Shown here in pieces: positions 35,753-44,188 of a stretch of DNA of 59,189 bases. Both the position numbers and the translations under genes were made by a program. Positions within the stretch are counted from its first letter, which is position 1; the number at the start of each line of letters is the position of its first letter. The DNA is from an uncultured Acidimicrobiales bacterium. GTDB taxonomy: Bacteria > Actinomycetota > Acidimicrobiia > Acidimicrobiales > SZUA-35. The notes below the pieces were generated by a model, which saw only the letters and a list, made by a program, of their open reading frames with translations, was not told where the DNA came from and ran no database searches. The stretch covers positions 1-59,189 of the forward strand of contig CALHCB010000006.1 in NCBI GenBank assembly GCA_937930695.1, in the 5' to 3' direction.

Positions 35753-36192
35753 TCGTCGGGCATCACATAACTCGAGGTGGCGTGAGCCAGAAGACGGTCA
35801 GGTTCGCCAGGGTGAAACAAGTCGACCGAACCGTAGGCCACACGTCGCCCCAATTTCAGCAGTCGGCCTCGGGCGAGAACGTCTCGCCCGATCGCAGGAC
35901 GCAAAAACGTGATCTTCAGATCATTCGTCACTGCCATGGGCACGATGCCCGCTCGAGAGAAGATGGCAACGTAGACGGCTGTATCTGCGAGTGCCATCAG
36001 AATCGGCCCCGCAACGATCTCCCCACCGGGCCGGATCATTCGATTGTTGAAGATGAAACGAGCCAGCGATTCGTCGACACCAATCGACTCGGGAACGATC
36101 CCGAATTCGGTCGTGAAGGGAAGTTCCGCTACGAAGAACGCACGAACCTCTTCAATCCCGACGGCGGGCTGGATCGGCGGTTCGTTTGCCAC
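35749..36192 (-). CDS. Hotdog-fold thioesterase (PaaI/YdiI-like)
   Basis: A 147-residue protein with a single hotdog domain: NNRMIRPGGEIVAGPILMALADTAVYVAI carries the central helix with its catalytic Asp/Glu region, and AVTNDLKITFLRPA the following strands. Such enzymes hydrolyse acyl- or aryl-CoA thioesters; the substrate is unknown. The GTG at 36192 gives the normal family length. It is the first gene of the operon with the two photolyase-like genes and is divergent from the helicase. Co-occurrence of a thioesterase with photolyases is not explained. Confidence 0.78.
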   Translation of the reverse strand: MANEPPIQPAVGIEEVRAFFVAELPFTTEFGIVPESIGVDESLARFIFNNRMIRPGGEIVAGPILMALADTAVYVAIFSRAGIVPMAVTNDLKITFLRPAIGRDVLARGRLLKLGRRVAYGSVDLFHPGEPDRLLAHATSSYVMPDE

Positions 36193-36252
36193 CGCTCGAC
36201 AGTACCGCGCCTGTTCAAGAGACCGAGATCCGGGGCCGTCACTGGGTCCGGG

Positions 36253-36258
36253 TAGATT
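36253..36258 (+). promoter_or_regulatory. -10 box of the helicase gene, leaderless
   Basis: TAGATT lies 6 bases before the GTG at 36265 with no ribosome-binding site between, so the message probably starts at the initiation codon. Confidence 0.45.
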
Positions 36259-36264
36259 TGTTTC

Positions 36265-38541
36265 GTGGCGGAGCTTTCCACGATCGACGATCTCGTCGAC
36301 CAACTCGACGGCGACGGCCGGCTCGTACACCTGGAAACACTCGCGGAACGCTTTGGGAGTTACGGCACGCTGGCCCGTCCCTTGCCGGAGTCCATCGCCC
36401 ACTGTCTACCCGACAGTGGCTTGTTCCAGCACCAGGCGCGAGCCATGGATCTCATTCGAGATCGACAGTCCACGGTGATCGCCACCGGGACCGCTTCAGG
36501 CAAGTCGCTCTGCTATCAGGTGCCGATTGCCGAAGCAGTTGTCACGGGGATTCGGCCGGGGTGTTCGCTGCTGATCTATCCGACCAAAGCACTGGCCCAA
36601 GACCAGCTCCGATCGTTCGGGGACATGAACGTTCCCGGACTCCAAGCAACGACGTATGACGGTGACACCCCCCGGGATCGGCGCACGTGGGCTCGATCGA
36701 ACGCCAACGTGCTCCTCACCAACCCGGAGATGCTGCACCACGGCATTCTTCCGCACCACGCGAAATGGGCCACGTTCCTGAAGCGTTTGGAGTACATCGT
36801 CATCGATGAACTGCATGTGCTTCGTGGCATCTTCGGCACACACGTCGCCCATCTGATGCGTCGCCTGCTCCGGGCGTGCGCTCTCTATGGATCCAGTCCC
36901 ACGTTTGTGTTCACCTCAGCAACGATCGGCAGCCCAGCAAGGTTGGCATCTGAGCTGTGCGGCTCACCGGTGGTCGCGGTGGATGACGATGCTTCGCCGT
37001 GTGGACAACGCCAGATCGCACTCGTGCAACCCGCGTTGATCGACGTCGACCGAGGCATTCGGCAATCGCCGGCAACCGAGACCATTCGCGTCGTGACCGA
37101 ATTGGTGTTGTCGGGCCGTCGCGTGATCGCGTTCTGCTCGAGTCGAGCCCTCACCGAGCGAGTCGCTGCCGGAGTGGCCAGAGCGTTGCCGCCAGAATTG
37201 TCCGACACGGTGCGACCGTACCGGTCCGGGTATTTGGCGGCTGAACGTCGGGAAATCGAGGCAGAACTTGTCGCTGGTTCGGTGCGGGCAGTCGTGACCA
37301 CCAGCGCGCTCGAACTCGGTGTCGATATCGGCGGTCTGGATGCCACGGTGCTCTGTGGGTTTCCGGGAACGATCGCATCCTTTTGGCAACAAATCGGTCG
37401 AGCAGGTCGCTCTGGGCAGGAATCACTTGCTGTTCTCGTGACGGGTGATGATCAGCTCGACCAATGGTTTGCCCATCATCCAAAGGACCTTTTCGAGCGG
37501 CCGCCAGAGCCGGCCGTGATCAACGTCGACAACCCAAACATTCTCGATCCTCACCTTGGATGCGCGGCATACGAACACCCGCTGATGCCCGCCGACGCTC
37601 ACTACTGGGACGATCTCGACGACGGTGTACGCCGCCTTGTTCTGAACGACGAACTTCGAATTCGCCCGGACCGGCGTCGCATCCCTCGTGCTGTCTGGGG
37701 CGGACGAGGTATGCCGTTTCAGCGCATTGGTTTGCGTTCCGCTTCTGCCGGTGAAGTCAAGATCGTCGACGAAGCCGGCGACAAGATCGGAACGGTTGAG
37801 CTGGGCCGGGCGGGCGCCCTCGTGCACACCGGGGCGATCTATCTCCACCGGGGTCAGCCATGGAAGATCAGCGAGCTCGACCTTCATGCCCGCACGGCGT
37901 TCGCCGAGCGCGACGACGGATCGACCTGGACCTCAACATTGTCGGACATCGCCATCGAAGTGGTCTCGACCGGCGCGACCAAACCGGTCGGCCAATCGAC
38001 ACTCAACCTGGGCATGGTCAAGGTCACCACAACCGTCACTGGCTATCAGATCCGAGCAGCGGGCGGTCGGGATCTCATCGAAACCGTGGAGCTCGATCTT
38101 CCGCCTCAGGAACTCGTGACGACGGCGATCTGGTACGAGTGGCAGCCAGAGATCTTGAAGATGGCGGGCATTGCTGACTTCAAGGTGCCGGGAGCGCTCC
38201 ATGCCGCAGAGCACGCTGCCATCGGCATCTTGCCGCTCTTCACAATCTGTGATCGATGGGATGTGGGTGGTGTCTCGATCGCAGCGGCTCCCGAATCCGG
38301 GCTGCCCACAATCTTCATTTACGACGGATACCCCGGTGGTGCAGGAATTGCCGATCTCGCATTCGACGCCGCTGATCGACATCTCGATGCAACCGCCGAA
38401 GTCCTCGACAACTGTGATTGCCAGACCGGCTGCCCATCCTGTGTCCAGTCACCAAAGTGCGGCAACGGAAACGAACCACTCGACAAGAACGCGGCGCTTG
38501 CGCTCATCAGTACAACCCTTGGCTTCGACGCTCCGTTTTGA
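36265..38541 (+). CDS. DEAD/DEAH-box repair helicase with DUF1998 domain, MrfA-like
   Basis: A 758-residue superfamily 2 helicase. The Walker A motif GTASGKS is at 75-81 and motif II is DELH (181-184). Motif III is SAT and motif VI is QQIGRAGRSG. The C-terminal DUF1998 domain ends in a four-cysteine zinc site (CDCQTGCPSCVQSPKC region). This layout matches Bacillus MrfA, which removes mitomycin adducts with the exonuclease MrfB, and the yeast Hrq1/SftH group; mycobacteria carry a homologue in the same chromosomal neighbourhood. No MrfB-like gene is adjacent. It is likely a crosslink or bulky-adduct repair helicase. Confidence 0.9.
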   Translation: MAELSTIDDLVDQLDGDGRLVHLETLAERFGSYGTLARPLPESIAHCLPDSGLFQHQARAMDLIRDRQSTVIATGTASGKSLCYQVPIAEAVVTGIRPGCSLLIYPTKALAQDQLRSFGDMNVPGLQATTYDGDTPRDRRTWARSNANVLLTNPEMLHHGILPHHAKWATFLKRLEYIVIDELHVLRGIFGTHVAHLMRRLLRACALYGSSPTFVFTSATIGSPARLASELCGSPVVAVDDDASPCGQRQIALVQPALIDVDRGIRQSPATETIRVVTELVLSGRRVIAFCSSRALTERVAAGVARALPPELSDTVRPYRSGYLAAERREIEAELVAGSVRAVVTTSALELGVDIGGLDATVLCGFPGTIASFWQQIGRAGRSGQESLAVLVTGDDQLDQWFAHHPKDLFERPPEPAVINVDNPNILDPHLGCAAYEHPLMPADAHYWDDLDDGVRRLVLNDELRIRPDRRRIPRAVWGGRGMPFQRIGLRSASAGEVKIVDEAGDKIGTVELGRAGALVHTGAIYLHRGQPWKISELDLHARTAFAERDDGSTWTSTLSDIAIEVVSTGATKPVGQSTLNLGMVKVTTTVTGYQIRAAGGRDLIETVELDLPPQELVTTAIWYEWQPEILKMAGIADFKVPGALHAAEHAAIGILPLFTICDRWDVGGVSIAAAPESGLPTIFIYDGYPGGAGIADLAFDAADRHLDATAEVLDNCDCQTGCPSCVQSPKCGNGNEPLDKNAALALISTTLGFDAPF

Positions 38542-38571
38542 GTTGCCGCTCGGTCCTCTCGGGCGAACGTA

Positions 38572-39108
38572 CTAGTCGGCCTCGGGGAACCCGCTGAAAC
38601 CCGGGTAGTCGGTCGAAACACAATCAACGCCGACCGGCTCCCAATTCGCCCCTTCGATTCCGGCACATCGTTGGGAGGAAACGGTTCCTCTTCCGAACTC
38701 ATCGGCTCGAGAGTCGCCGAGCAACCAAACGGCCTCCCCGTCAAAGAGATGGCGAGTGAAGATCGGGTCACCCTCGACGGTCGGCAGGCTGAGATCCCAG
38801 ACAACCGGGGTACCCGCCTCCACCTCGGACAGGAAACAATCCGCTCCTTGTTGAAGCACGGCCTGATCATCATCGCTATTTGAAAGGACGGTGCTTGGGC
38901 ACTGATCATCATTCCCTCCGAAGAAGGGAACACCAGCGAATGGCGTCTCGCCGGTTCCGCCATCCGACTCAACCGGTTGCACCGACTCATCTGGCGACAT
39001 CGTCGTGTCGCTCCCCGCGTCGATTGTGGATTCCGCACCGCATGCGCCAACGAGCAAGATGGCGGCAAGCGTGGCGGATGGGAAAAAGCGATGGAGCTGT
39101 GGAGACAT
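38572..39108 (-). CDS. Lipoprotein of unknown function
   Basis: A 178-residue secreted protein. The signal peptide ends in a lipobox (LLVGAC, Cys about 23), followed by an acidic Ser/Thr-rich linker and a small domain with several cysteines (DQCPS, ADCFL, RCAGIEG, VDCVS) that could form two disulfides. I do not recognise the domain. The ATG at 39108 is chosen because the signal peptide begins there; upstream in-frame sequence is Arg/His-rich. It is convergent with the helicase and divergent from the GlxA-type regulator. Confidence 0.65.
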   Translation of the reverse strand: MSPQLHRFFPSATLAAILLVGACGAESTIDAGSDTTMSPDESVQPVESDGGTGETPFAGVPFFGGNDDQCPSTVLSNSDDDQAVLQQGADCFLSEVEAGTPVVWDLSLPTVEGDPIFTRHLFDGEAVWLLGDSRADEFGRGTVSSQRCAGIEGANWEPVGVDCVSTDYPGFSGFPEAD

Positions 39109-39248
39109 GGCAATTCCGTTCGTTGGGGCGATGACAGTGAGACGACCGCCAACTCGACCTGGTTCCTCGAACCGCCATTTTCTGCGATGTCTGAAATGGT
39201 GGGATCTATGGCATTGACGCCACGGCATTCAAAGATCATTCTGGAAAC

Positions 39249-40256
39249 ATGACTCCTCCTGCGGCTGGAACCCACGACGTGTGGCTCCTCACCTATCCAG
39301 GCGTTCAGCCTTTGGACGTGGTTGGTCCGCATGAGGTCTTCGCCGCCGCCAATCTCTCAGCGGACGCCCGAAAGAGCTGCGGTCGCCGCTATCAGCTGCA
39401 TCTCGTGGGAGCCGAGTCAGGACCTGTTCGGGGTGAGTCCGGGCTGGCGCTCCATGTTGATCCGCTGCCCGCGCCGGAAATGTTGGGCGGAACCATGCTC
39501 GTTCCCGGTGGGTTCACCGTCCGTACCACCCCCAGTCCACATGATGAGCTCATCGCCTGGATGCAGGTGGCCGGAGCATCGGTCGATCGATTGATGACCG
39601 TATGCACGGGCGCGTTCTTGGCTGCGTCGGCGGGCCTGCTCTCGAACTCCAACGTCGCCACTCATTGGGCCTACTCCGATGAACTGGCCACTGCCTTTCC
39701 GGGACTGCAGGTCGATCGCGATGCCATCTGGATTCGCGACGGTGACGTCTGGAGCTCCGCTGGCGTAACCGCAGGCATGGACCTCGCCCTGGCAATTGTG
39801 GAGAACGACCACGGCAGCGAGATCGCTCAAGAGGTTGCTCGATGGTTGGTGGTCTTCTTGCGCCGACCGGGTGGACAATCACAATTCGCGGCTCCCGTTT
39901 GGTCACGGGCAGCGGAGACGCCAACCGTTCGCCGAGCCCAGGATCTCATTCATACCGACCCCGCTGCAGATCTATCGGTTGAACACCTGGCGCTGACCGT
40001 CGGTATGTCAGCCCGTCATCTCACACGCCGCTTTCAAGCTGAGGTCGGAGAAACACCCGCTCGATACATCGAAACGGTTCGGCTCGAAGCGGCCCGCCAG
40101 CAGTTGCAGACGACCGATGCGGGGATGACGGCGGTTGCTCGTCATTGCGGCTTCGGGACCGCAGAGACGTTGCGACGATCGTTCCAGCGACGCTTGGGCG
40201 TCTCCCCCGACGACTACCGCAAGCGGTTCAAGAACCCACTACCTGTCGACTCCTAA
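39249..40256 (+). CDS. GlxA-type AraC-family regulator with DJ-1/PfpI domain
   Basis: A 335-residue regulator. Residues 10-190 form a DJ-1/PfpI (glutamine amidotransferase-like) domain with the nucleophile elbow MTVCTGAFLAASAGLL, probably a ligand sensor. Residues about 225-325 are an AraC double helix-turn-helix (VEHLALTVGMSARHLTRRFQAEVGETPARYI and the second motif MTAVARHCGFGTAETLRRSFQRRLG). It precedes a stand-alone DJ-1/PfpI gene by about 75 bases, so it likely controls that gene. The effector is unknown. Confidence 0.9.
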   Translation: MTPPAAGTHDVWLLTYPGVQPLDVVGPHEVFAAANLSADARKSCGRRYQLHLVGAESGPVRGESGLALHVDPLPAPEMLGGTMLVPGGFTVRTTPSPHDELIAWMQVAGASVDRLMTVCTGAFLAASAGLLSNSNVATHWAYSDELATAFPGLQVDRDAIWIRDGDVWSSAGVTAGMDLALAIVENDHGSEIAQEVARWLVVFLRRPGGQSQFAAPVWSRAAETPTVRRAQDLIHTDPAADLSVEHLALTVGMSARHLTRRFQAEVGETPARYIETVRLEAARQQLQTTDAGMTAVARHCGFGTAETLRRSFQRRLGVSPDDYRKRFKNPLPVDS

Positions 40257-40332
40257 TCCGTCCTCATAGCCCCCCACCTCACCGCGTCCCTTTCCCGATC
40301 TCACCGCCTCACAACGATTGAAAGTGCCAGCC

Positions 40333-40971
40333 ATGCAGATAGCCATTCCCCTATTCGACCGACTCACTGCCTTGGACGGAGTCGGCCCCTACGAGGTTCT
40401 TCAGCGGCTGCCCGGAGCGACGGTGACCTTCGTTGGCGCCCAACTCGGCGAGGTTCGCACCGAAAACCGGTTCCTCGGGCTCACCGTCGATCAGACGTTT
40501 GAAGACGTCACTCAGCCCGACGTCGTTGTCGTCCCCGGTGGCATCGGGACTCGCGCCCACCACAATGGCGGCGCACTCGTTGATTGGGTGCAAGCAGTGC
40601 ACCCGACCACGAAATTCACGACGTCAGTGTGCACGGGTTCGGAGATTCTCGGCGCCGCCGGGCTTCTCGATGGCCTGTCCGCGACGACTCATTGGTCGGC
40701 CTACGACACCCTCGCCGGATTCGGTGCGACCCCAACAGGAACTCGAGTGGTGGAACACCTCGACCAGCGCATCATCACCGCGGCCGGCGTCTCGTCCGGC
40801 ATCGACATGGCACTTCGACTGTCAGAACTTCTCGTCGATAATCTTGCCGCCAGGGCCATGCAGCTCATGATCGAATACGACCCCATGCCACCGTTCGACG
40901 CCGGAAGCCTCGAGAAGGCAGGAGACGAAGTCCTCGGGCGCGTCATCGAGTACGCACAGACCAAGAGCTGA
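40333..40971 (+). CDS. DJ-1/PfpI family protein, isonitrile-hydratase-like
   Basis: A 212-residue single-domain DJ-1/PfpI protein. The elbow cysteine is in FTTSVCTGSEILGAAGLL, and the Glu of the usual dyad is in DGVGPYEVL near the N-terminus. PGGIG and HWSAYDTL fit the isonitrile hydratase/ThiJ subgroup. The ATG at 40333 is preferred over a TTG 15 bases upstream. It probably acts on a small electrophile such as an isonitrile or glyoxal; the substrate is not known. It is paired with the GlxA-type regulator upstream. Confidence 0.85.
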   Translation: MQIAIPLFDRLTALDGVGPYEVLQRLPGATVTFVGAQLGEVRTENRFLGLTVDQTFEDVTQPDVVVVPGGIGTRAHHNGGALVDWVQAVHPTTKFTTSVCTGSEILGAAGLLDGLSATTHWSAYDTLAGFGATPTGTRVVEHLDQRIITAAGVSSGIDMALRLSELLVDNLAARAMQLMIEYDPMPPFDAGSLEKAGDEVLGRVIEYAQTKS

Positions 40972-41014
40972 GCCTCGACCCAAAGGCAAAGATTCGGCGG
41001 CGGGACAGGACCAC

Positions 41015-41020
41015 TACGCT
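41015..41020 (+). promoter_or_regulatory. -10 box of the ABC-kinase gene, leaderless
   Basis: TACGCT ends 7 bases before the ATG at 41028, with no ribosome-binding site between. It places a promoter directly before the first gene of the transporter-signalling locus. Confidence 0.45.
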
Positions 41021-41027
41021 CCGTCGC

Positions 41028-43376
41028 ATGCTCAGCTTGCGGGAGGTATCAAAACGATACGGATCGATCCTGGCGCTTCAGGACGTGACGCTCGATATCA
41101 AGCCCGGCGAGATCGTTGCCCTCGTAGGCGAAAACGGAGCGGGAAAATCGACGCTCGTTCGCTGCATCGCTGGCGACAAGATCCCAGAACACGGCGACAT
41201 CAGCATCGCCGGCTTGCCGCTCGGCACCACCCCGCGCGGTGTCATCAACCAAGGAGTATCCGTCGTCTGGCAAGACCTTGCGCTCTGCGAGAATCTGGAT
41301 GTCACATCGAACCTCTTTTTGGGCAGAGAGATCGCGGTCGTCGGTGGCGGGCTGCGGCGAGCGGCGATGCGCTCAGAGGCGGCTCAGCTCTTCGCCTCTC
41401 TTGGCGCCATGGTCCCTGACCTCGAGCGACCGATAGAGCGGTTGTCCGGCGGGCAGCGACAGATGGTCGCCATCGCCCGCGCCATGCTCGACGTTCCCCG
41501 AGTCTTGATTCTCGACGAGCCGACAGCTGCACTTGGAATCGCGGAACGCCAAACCATTCTCGAAACCATCGAGGGTCTTCGAGCTCAAGGAGTCGCCATC
41601 CTTCTTGTGTCACATCAACTCGACGACGTCTTCGAGGTCGCTGATCGAGTTGCTGTGCTTCGCCAGGGGAGACTGGTCGGCAACGTCGCCCGATCCCAGA
41701 CCCACCCTGACGACATCGTTGCGCTCATTACCGGCGTCGACGTCGAAACGACTGCCGGCCAGCAGCTGAGACGGCTCCACAGCCTGGCGGAACAGCTCAC
41801 GGATGCAGAGCAATCGTCGGTTCTGCCGCTCACGGTCACGTCGTTGTCCAATGCGTTGAACATCGGTCGGCTCGGGATCTTCCTCGTCGACAAGCGAGAT
41901 GGCGAGTCGACGTTGCGCCAATCCGCCTCACTCAACCTGCCACTCAAGGTCCAGCACGCTGTGCGGGAGCTCAGCGGCGACGCCAACGGCGGGTTCCTTA
42001 GAGATTCGGTGACATCCGGAAGACTGACGATCGTCGAACGCTTGCAAGATCTCGTCGAGGACTCCGTTGCCTCAGCAGCAATGGACTCTGGCCTCGTTGG
42101 GGCGTGGGCCTCTCCCATTCAAGGGCGAACCGAGACCCTCGCGCTCATCGTCGGGTTCACCGACGTCCGGGCCCAATTGCATCCGGATCAGGTCCAGCTC
42201 CTCGAGCTGTTCTCCACGATGGCAGCAGCTGCCATCGAGCGAAGTCAGCTTGTCGAAGAGCTTCGGGAGAGGAACCAGTCACTAGAGGGACTCCACGACG
42301 TCCTGGAGACCCTGGCCGGTCCCGCTCTCCTCGTCGGCGGCATGTCCACGGCACTCGATGCGCTTCGACACGGAGCTGGATGTGCGGCTGCCGCCCTCTA
42401 CACGACCGACTCCGACGGGACGTTCGTGCCGAAGGCTCAATCGATCGCCCCAGGCCATGAGGCTCGCCACGAAGCAAACATCGATCTGGAGATGGCGAGG
42501 ATCGCGGGAGGCCATCAGGAGACACCAGCCACGGTTGTGAGCCAGTTTGCGTGGTCCCAGGGTGATGCTGTGCTGATCTGTATCTGGGACGAGGACACAG
42601 CGCCCCCGGCCGAGACGCGACCGCTCATCGAAGGGGCCGCAAACTCGTTCAGGCTCGCGCTTGAGCGAGAGCTCGCGGCCGAGGCCCAACAACAAGCTGC
42701 GGCAATTCATCGAAGTCGAGAAATCGAACGAGAACTCACGCGCCGATTCGGACACGAGCTCCGAACCCCGCTCACTGCGATTCAGGGTTTCGCATCGACG
42801 ATGCTGCAGCCAGACGTCGTCTGGCCGGACTCCGAAAAGGAGCGCTTTCTCGAGATCATCGAGGCCGAGGCTGGGCGAATGGGCCGACTCGTCGCACGTC
42901 TCTTTGATGACAGTGCGTTGGGGTCAGGAACACTCCGGCTCGACCACAACTATTGCGACCTCGTCGCGGTCATTGAGCAAGCGGTGAGTATTGTCGGCCA
43001 TCACGATGCGCTGGATCTCGATCTTCCGTCAGATCTCACGATCTGGGCCGACAAGGATCGGGTGGAGCAGATCGTGGTGAACTTGGTCGGCAACGCCGTG
43101 CAACACAACCCAGACGGAACTCGAATCGCGATCTCCCTCGCTCGTGACGATGACCCGAACCTTCTTTGCCTGGAAATTGCAGACAACGGCGTCGGACTCC
43201 CGGCCCATCTCGTTTCCTATCTCAACGGCCACGCGCGTCGACGTGACGATGAGCATGGGCTCGGGACGCGCCTTGTTCGCGGTTTCGTGGCCGCCCATGG
43301 CGGCACCCTCGATGTCACGAGCACGAACAACGGAACAAGGATCGTTGTTCGACTTCCGATCGAGCCCCAACCATGA
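41028..43376 (+). CDS. Fusion of sugar-importer ABC ATPase, GAF regions and histidine kinase
   Basis: A 782-residue cytoplasmic protein. Residues 1-240 are a complete ABC ATPase of the sugar-import type: Walker A GENGAGKST (34-42), Q-loop Gln82, signature LSGGQ (139-143), Walker B LILDEPTA and H-loop His196. Residues about 250-408 form a GAF domain and about 425-555 a second GAF-like region. A helical linker leads to HisKA with FGHELRTP (His576). The HATPase domain has NLVGNAVQHN, DNGVGLP and HGLGTRLV. All catalytic residues of both machines are present and there is no membrane helix. The stop overlaps the response-regulator start. The ATPase is closely similar to the transporter ATPase at 45.5 kb. 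It is likely a kinase that reads transporter state through its own ATPase; this function is inference. Confidence 0.9.
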   Translation: MLSLREVSKRYGSILALQDVTLDIKPGEIVALVGENGAGKSTLVRCIAGDKIPEHGDISIAGLPLGTTPRGVINQGVSVVWQDLALCENLDVTSNLFLGREIAVVGGGLRRAAMRSEAAQLFASLGAMVPDLERPIERLSGGQRQMVAIARAMLDVPRVLILDEPTAALGIAERQTILETIEGLRAQGVAILLVSHQLDDVFEVADRVAVLRQGRLVGNVARSQTHPDDIVALITGVDVETTAGQQLRRLHSLAEQLTDAEQSSVLPLTVTSLSNALNIGRLGIFLVDKRDGESTLRQSASLNLPLKVQHAVRELSGDANGGFLRDSVTSGRLTIVERLQDLVEDSVASAAMDSGLVGAWASPIQGRTETLALIVGFTDVRAQLHPDQVQLLELFSTMAAAAIERSQLVEELRERNQSLEGLHDVLETLAGPALLVGGMSTALDALRHGAGCAAAALYTTDSDGTFVPKAQSIAPGHEARHEANIDLEMARIAGGHQETPATVVSQFAWSQGDAVLICIWDEDTAPPAETRPLIEGAANSFRLALERELAAEAQQQAAAIHRSREIERELTRRFGHELRTPLTAIQGFASTMLQPDVVWPDSEKERFLEIIEAEAGRMGRLVARLFDDSALGSGTLRLDHNYCDLVAVIEQAVSIVGHHDALDLDLPSDLTIWADKDRVEQIVVNLVGNAVQHNPDGTRIAISLARDDDPNLLCLEIADNGVGLPAHLVSYLNGHARRRDDEHGLGTRLVRGFVAAHGGTLDVTSTNNGTRIVVRLPIEPQP

Positions 43377-44071
43377 ACGCAACCCGGGTGCTTGTGATCG
43401 AGGACGATCCAAACATCGTTGATCTCGTTCGGTCCAATCTCACCGTTCGTGGTTTCGAGGTCGATGTCTCAACCGATGGCGAGGATGCTGCCGATCGGGT
43501 CCGAACACTTCAACCAGAGATCTGCCTCCTCGACCTGATGCTGCCACGCCGCGACGGATTCGAGATTCTTCGTGAACTTCGTCAAGAATTTGCGATCGGC
43601 CTCATCGTCGTCTCGGCCAGGGCCAACGAGGCAGACAAGGTCCGGGCTCTGAACCTCGGCGCCGACGACTACCTCACCAAACCCTTTGGTATTGAGGAGC
43701 TTCTCGCCCGAATGACCGCAACGCTGCGACGGACTCGGGTGCATGACGAGGAGATCGACATCCAACAGATCGACGTCGGAAATATCCATATCGACCTCGA
43801 ATCACAATCAGTGCACCGATCGGGAGAACGAGTCCAACTCACGCCAACCGAGTTCTCCCTGCTGCGCTACTTGGCACTGAACAAGGGTGTCCTCCTGAGC
43901 TATGACGCTCTGCTGCGAGAGGTATGGGGGCGAGGCTATGAGAACTCACGAGAGTACGTTCGGGTCTACGTCGGCCGTCTGCGAGCAAAGCTCGAAGACT
44001 CGGACGGACCGTCACTCATCGTCACCGAGCCGCGAGCCGGTTACCGGCTCGTCGATCCAGAATCCACGTAG
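43373..44071 (+). CDS. OmpR/KdpE-family response regulator
   Basis: A 232-residue regulator and clear partner of the ABC-kinase fusion (4-base overlap, ATGA). The receiver domain has Glu10/Asp11/Asp12, the phospho-acceptor Asp54 in LLDLMLPRRDG and the switch Lys103 in YLTKPFG. The C-terminal winged helix (about 130-228) shows LTPTEFSLLRYLALNKG and REYVRVYVGRLRAKLE. OmpR/PhoB proteins bind direct repeats as tandem dimers, and a 7-4-7 direct repeat lies 46 bases downstream of this gene, in front of the binding-protein gene. Confidence 0.95.
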   Translation: MNATRVLVIEDDPNIVDLVRSNLTVRGFEVDVSTDGEDAADRVRTLQPEICLLDLMLPRRDGFEILRELRQEFAIGLIVVSARANEADKVRALNLGADDYLTKPFGIEELLARMTATLRRTRVHDEEIDIQQIDVGNIHIDLESQSVHRSGERVQLTPTEFSLLRYLALNKGVLLSYDALLREVWGRGYENSREYVRVYVGRLRAKLEDSDGPSLIVTEPRAGYRLVDPEST

Positions 44072-44074
44072 TCC

Positions 44075-44140
44075 GTTTACGTCTTGTTACGCGAGAAGAC
44101 CTGAAAATTGGGGCCTCGTTTCTCAAGCGTTTCTTACTTT
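44075..44140 (+). promoter_or_regulatory. Promoter of the sugar-binding-protein gene with PhoB-type direct repeats
   Basis: CGTTTCT occurs at 44117-44123 and 44128-44134 with a 4-base spacer, the 11-base period of PhoB/OmpR boxes. TACTTT (44135-44140) follows as a -10, so the repeats cover the -35 position as in activator-dependent promoters. Further up, GTTTACG (44075-44081) and TGTTACG (44085-44091) may be a second, weaker pair. They are the obvious candidate sites for the adjacent response regulator. Confidence 0.5.
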
Positions 44141-44149
44141 TGAAGCGTG

Positions 44150-44166
44150 ACGGACAACGTGTCCGT
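44150..44166. promoter_or_regulatory. Palindrome in the leader of the binding-protein gene
   Basis: ACGGACA and TGTCCGT flank ACG, just after the predicted transcription start and 22 bases before the ATG. It fits a repressor operator or a small 5' hairpin. Confidence 0.4.
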
Positions 44167-44188
44167 GGTCACACGATTGGGGAGACCA

